A stretch of 64,000 nt of DNA. Source: Armatimonadota bacterium (GTDB lineage Bacteria > Armatimonadota > UBA5829 > DTJY01). Made by a program: the position numbers and the translations under genes. Each line of letters starts with the position of its first letter. Position 1 is the first letter of the stretch. The notes beneath the pieces are model-generated. The model saw nothing but the letters and a program-made list of their open reading frames with translations, was not told where the DNA came from and made no database searches. The stretch spans positions 62,001-126,000 of the forward strand of contig JAIMAU010000007.1 in the NCBI GenBank assembly GCA_023511795.1. The letters run 5' to 3'. Of the stretch, positions 63,001 to 64,000 are shown one piece after another.

Positions 63001-64000
63001 TGGCATTCGTGTGCAAGCGTCGGCTGGTCCTTGGGTCAATGTTGGCGACAAGGTTCAGGTGCAGGGTACTCTCGGCATGCTCGATGGCGAGAGGGTTATA
63101 AATGTTACGGCTCCCGTAATCGAGCTTAGCAACGGTAGCGAAACAAACGTACCTGCAGCGCTTGGCTTGAGGACGAGAGAAGTTGGCGGCGCCGACTACG
63201 ATGCCAACAACCCAGGCGTAACTGACGGTAGAGGCGCACTGAACGTTGGCCTACGCGTCAAAATCTGCGGTAAAGTTACCGCAAGAGACACGAATGGCCA
63301 GTGGTTCTATGTCTGGGATGGTGCCAACAGAACAAATGATGTTCTCGACGACGGATCGGGTAACCCTGGTGTCCGAGTTGAGAGCACGCAGGTCGTGGCT
63401 GTTGACGATTGGGTAGACATTGACGGCATAGTCAGCACCAACGCGACAGCTGTTCCAGGCAGGACAATCCCAGTAATTATCCCGAGGGCTACAGTGACCA
63501 AGGTAACTGCATTTGATACCATCACTGATGCCGTGCCTTGGGATCCGGGTCAAAGCGGAGTAATGGCGCCCTACTGGAACATTATCGGCCTGCCCGCATG
63601 TCCGAAAGAATGGGATCCGATGGTCGTCTTCAATGGTTACGATCCAGCTGCTACTAACCTGTGGAGATGGGAAGCTATGGCGTCGAGCTTCTTCGTATAC
63701 GACCAGTGGGATCCTGTTGCATTTGGCGGCATGCTGTTGGGTGACGGCTACTACCTGCTACCGGACAGCGACTGGGCTCTGAGCTTCGAGGGCTTGTACC
63801 GGACTGATGACCAGTGGATCTCGTTGCCTAGTGGGAACGACAGCTGGACCTTAATTGGCCATCCGTTCAACCATAACACATGGCTTTCGGATGTCAAGGT
63901 CCACACTGGTGGAGCGGTTATGACGATAGCGGAAGCGGCAAATGCCGGCTTGCTCTCAACTGAAGGTTGGTGGTTAGACAACACCTCTGGAAGCTTGATG
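60050..64000 (+). CDS. Very large secreted propeller/OB-fold-type protein (partial, runs off the window)
   Basis: At least 1317 residues with no stop before the edge. The ATG at 60050 follows AAAGGAGG. Signal peptide MKRSYLLCLLAGVMMVALALPGFA. Then a FlgD-like Ig domain (ADVTIEILAYD; GKHMWIWPCTNDSGAKVALGAYKARI), an NHL-like beta-propeller (GFYGIAINKNP; GRIYVCHKVQKEIFMYDPDGEFLG; DDYVYVGDRSTPTIYCF), a carboxypeptidase-regulatory-like repeat (CTLTGIVHHTRWLSDDKVAGATIVARG), and beta domains including OB-fold-like stretches (AVNVEGRVTALWSSSFYIQAEDRSVGIRV). No catalytic motif seen. Whether it ends in PEP-CTERM cannot be seen. Confidence 0.9.
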   Translation, partial: MKRSYLLCLLAGVMMVALALPGFAAVEIYQVKVPGAPACPAFIFYTLNCPADVTIEILAYDTSAGTLGSVVRTANLGTQTRGKHMWIWPCTNDSGAKVALGAYKARITATANQASWGPIIGIYKNNDWTHEYPPNPSVPDAEGFYGIAINKNPNSPYYGRIYVCHKVQKEIFMYDPDGEFLGAMNDAGIAWGTSAPWDISIGDDDYVYVGDRSTPTIYCFKPDGSDWIRPASGQLPVTTYYRAQFTRSSGGTAYQYGSGSQYVRDNRVDEATHSNWTGYRNLYQVGVNSYTTTQNAFGMWVSPDRSYLFQCYLPEGGCTNNFVTKWKLNADGYTYSRLPWQSPNIGSVIDVDMGHDGTYLWVTCMASASTARAIYKLSTSDGSVLDSSMGIVTWGLMCATDPVGNVAVTYGKSTATWASYYWGVFASPGTNSRTKVTSEWFEVKTNNPPVVVPYSDSWTFSNPSYPGKLPPDDSSTASVTFKVIDAEGWTQLQPVNGGGCKLNLSSLGYGSATLVDSVVQDTSDPAGLTAICTKANIKAKRGAECKTHKITATPYDQVGSTSWDFDLPVAGCTLTGIVHHTRWLSDDKVAGATIVARGGTPGFPGYPFTYRSPLTGDGVASPKGQAILDISEGTYQVWAEKSGFASTDPITVVIPAFYSETLNDNIYLRPLTMAEARATANGSTVNIEGLCYAQPWGTAVPSSGIPEQKGYDERRDLMQNCWQWYMCDPADPSNGLLCLMYKPDSTYSLQWDDPNGTDADGNLTYFGKRPSNGETIMITGSLDIPGGGERRVKLLHNEMLTAYELETHDRYYMNLTDLGVVPSKPLPNPVYMSISEIYHSDTAGFSPTWGQFIRTSDAWVVKNVADGLPADTVYTNAVPYSYIADASGNWALCAVDTPSKLGFNLPTVGAKYDFKGAGGRRNRYGFGCIRPRNTGDVILKASPTTPSNLSTIRSLPSGSAVNVEGRVTALWSSSFYIQAEDRSVGIRVQASAGPWVNVGDKVQVQGTLGMLDGERVINVTAPVIELSNGSETNVPAALGLRTREVGGADYDANNPGVTDGRGALNVGLRVKICGKVTARDTNGQWFYVWDGANRTNDVLDDGSGNPGVRVESTQVVAVDDWVDIDGIVSTNATAVPGRTIPVIIPRATVTKVTAFDTITDAVPWDPGQSGVMAPYWNIIGLPACPKEWDPMVVFNGYDPAATNLWRWEAMASSFFVYDQWDPVAFGGMLLGDGYYLLPDSDWALSFEGLYRTDDQWISLPSGNDSWTLIGHPFNHNTWLSDVKVHTGGAVMTIAEAANAGLLSTEGWWLDNTSGSLM

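Noticed and set aside
61187-63016. Two 240-codon minus-strand frames opposite the terminal propeller gene
   Set aside because: They are antisense shadows of a continuous plus-strand frame with signal peptide and RBS that reaches the window edge.

Overview
The window looks like chromosome from a diderm (outer-membrane) bacterium of the Terrabacteria side, most like Armatimonadota, at roughly 48-50 % GC. The housekeeping order resembles Firmicutes (ffh, rpsP, KH protein, ylqD, rimM, trmD, rplS, lepB, rnhB, yraN; a SigH-like sigma factor; CsaB beside DUF5693). It sits with LptA/LptC (LPS export) and with PEP-CTERM proteins (exosortase targets). The taxonomic call is inference from gene content, not from a search.

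Layout. 70-7124 (minus): one giant secreted protein joining an N-acetylmuramoyl-L-alanine amidase, a GHL10/DUF187 glycosidase-like domain, about eight FN3 modules and four golvesin-like modules. 7583-14783 (plus): ffh from a near-consensus promoter, then the rpsP-to-yraN translation/secretion cluster with two tandem type I signal peptidases. 14851-17874 (minus): a membrane-anchored TPR protein and a selenium-type trio (YedE transporter, TusA-like, DUF3343). 18243-18318: tRNA-Lys(UUU). 18451-23317 (plus): ftsY, then a two-gene NitT/TauT-like ABC transporter without a binding protein, and an ArsC-like reductase. 23398-25446: two tandem nucleotide-sugar SDR enzymes. 25532-28025: a small candidate RNA, two DUF47 proteins and a Pit phosphate permease. 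28518-34136: a divergent secreted glycosidase pair (DUF6259; GH38). 34176-49503 is mostly minus strand: pseudopilin-like protein, M55 peptidase, LptA/LptC, lipoprotein, CsaB, DUF5693, rhomboid, dGTPase-like, a third signal peptidase with Cys at the nucleophile position, SigH, a PEP-CTERM protein, CvpA-like and AmmeMemoRadiSam B; a nitroreductase at 34715-35212 is on the plus strand. 49617-58424 (plus): a four-gene operon of multi-pass GT-C-like proteins with C-terminal TPRs. 58497-64000 (plus): tandem promoters, a second PEP-CTERM protein, and a very large secreted propeller protein running off the edge.

Most notable. (1) A 23-bp element, ACCTAGTA-W5-ACCTGTTTTT, occurs three times, each time exactly 11 bp upstream of a TTGACA-17-TATWMT promoter. 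Two copies stand in tandem before the PEP-CTERM gene at 59013, and the third precedes the PEP-CTERM gene at 47767 on the other strand. This looks like a cis-regulatory signature of an undescribed surface-protein regulon. (2) The four TPR membrane proteins belong to two different N-terminal families in A-B-B-A order but share one C-terminal tail ending in KMPEP or similar; the first is a codon mosaic, with about 1.1 kb written almost entirely in AGG/ATA/GGG/TTA-type codons. (3) A signal peptidase has Cys in place of the catalytic Ser. (4) There are several candidate structured or small RNAs: 25567-25670, 28364-28457, and a leader stem at 17903-17977.

No CRISPR array, rRNA, insertion sequence or phage gene was seen. 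All start sites are judged by eye from ribosome-binding sites, signal peptides and promoters.
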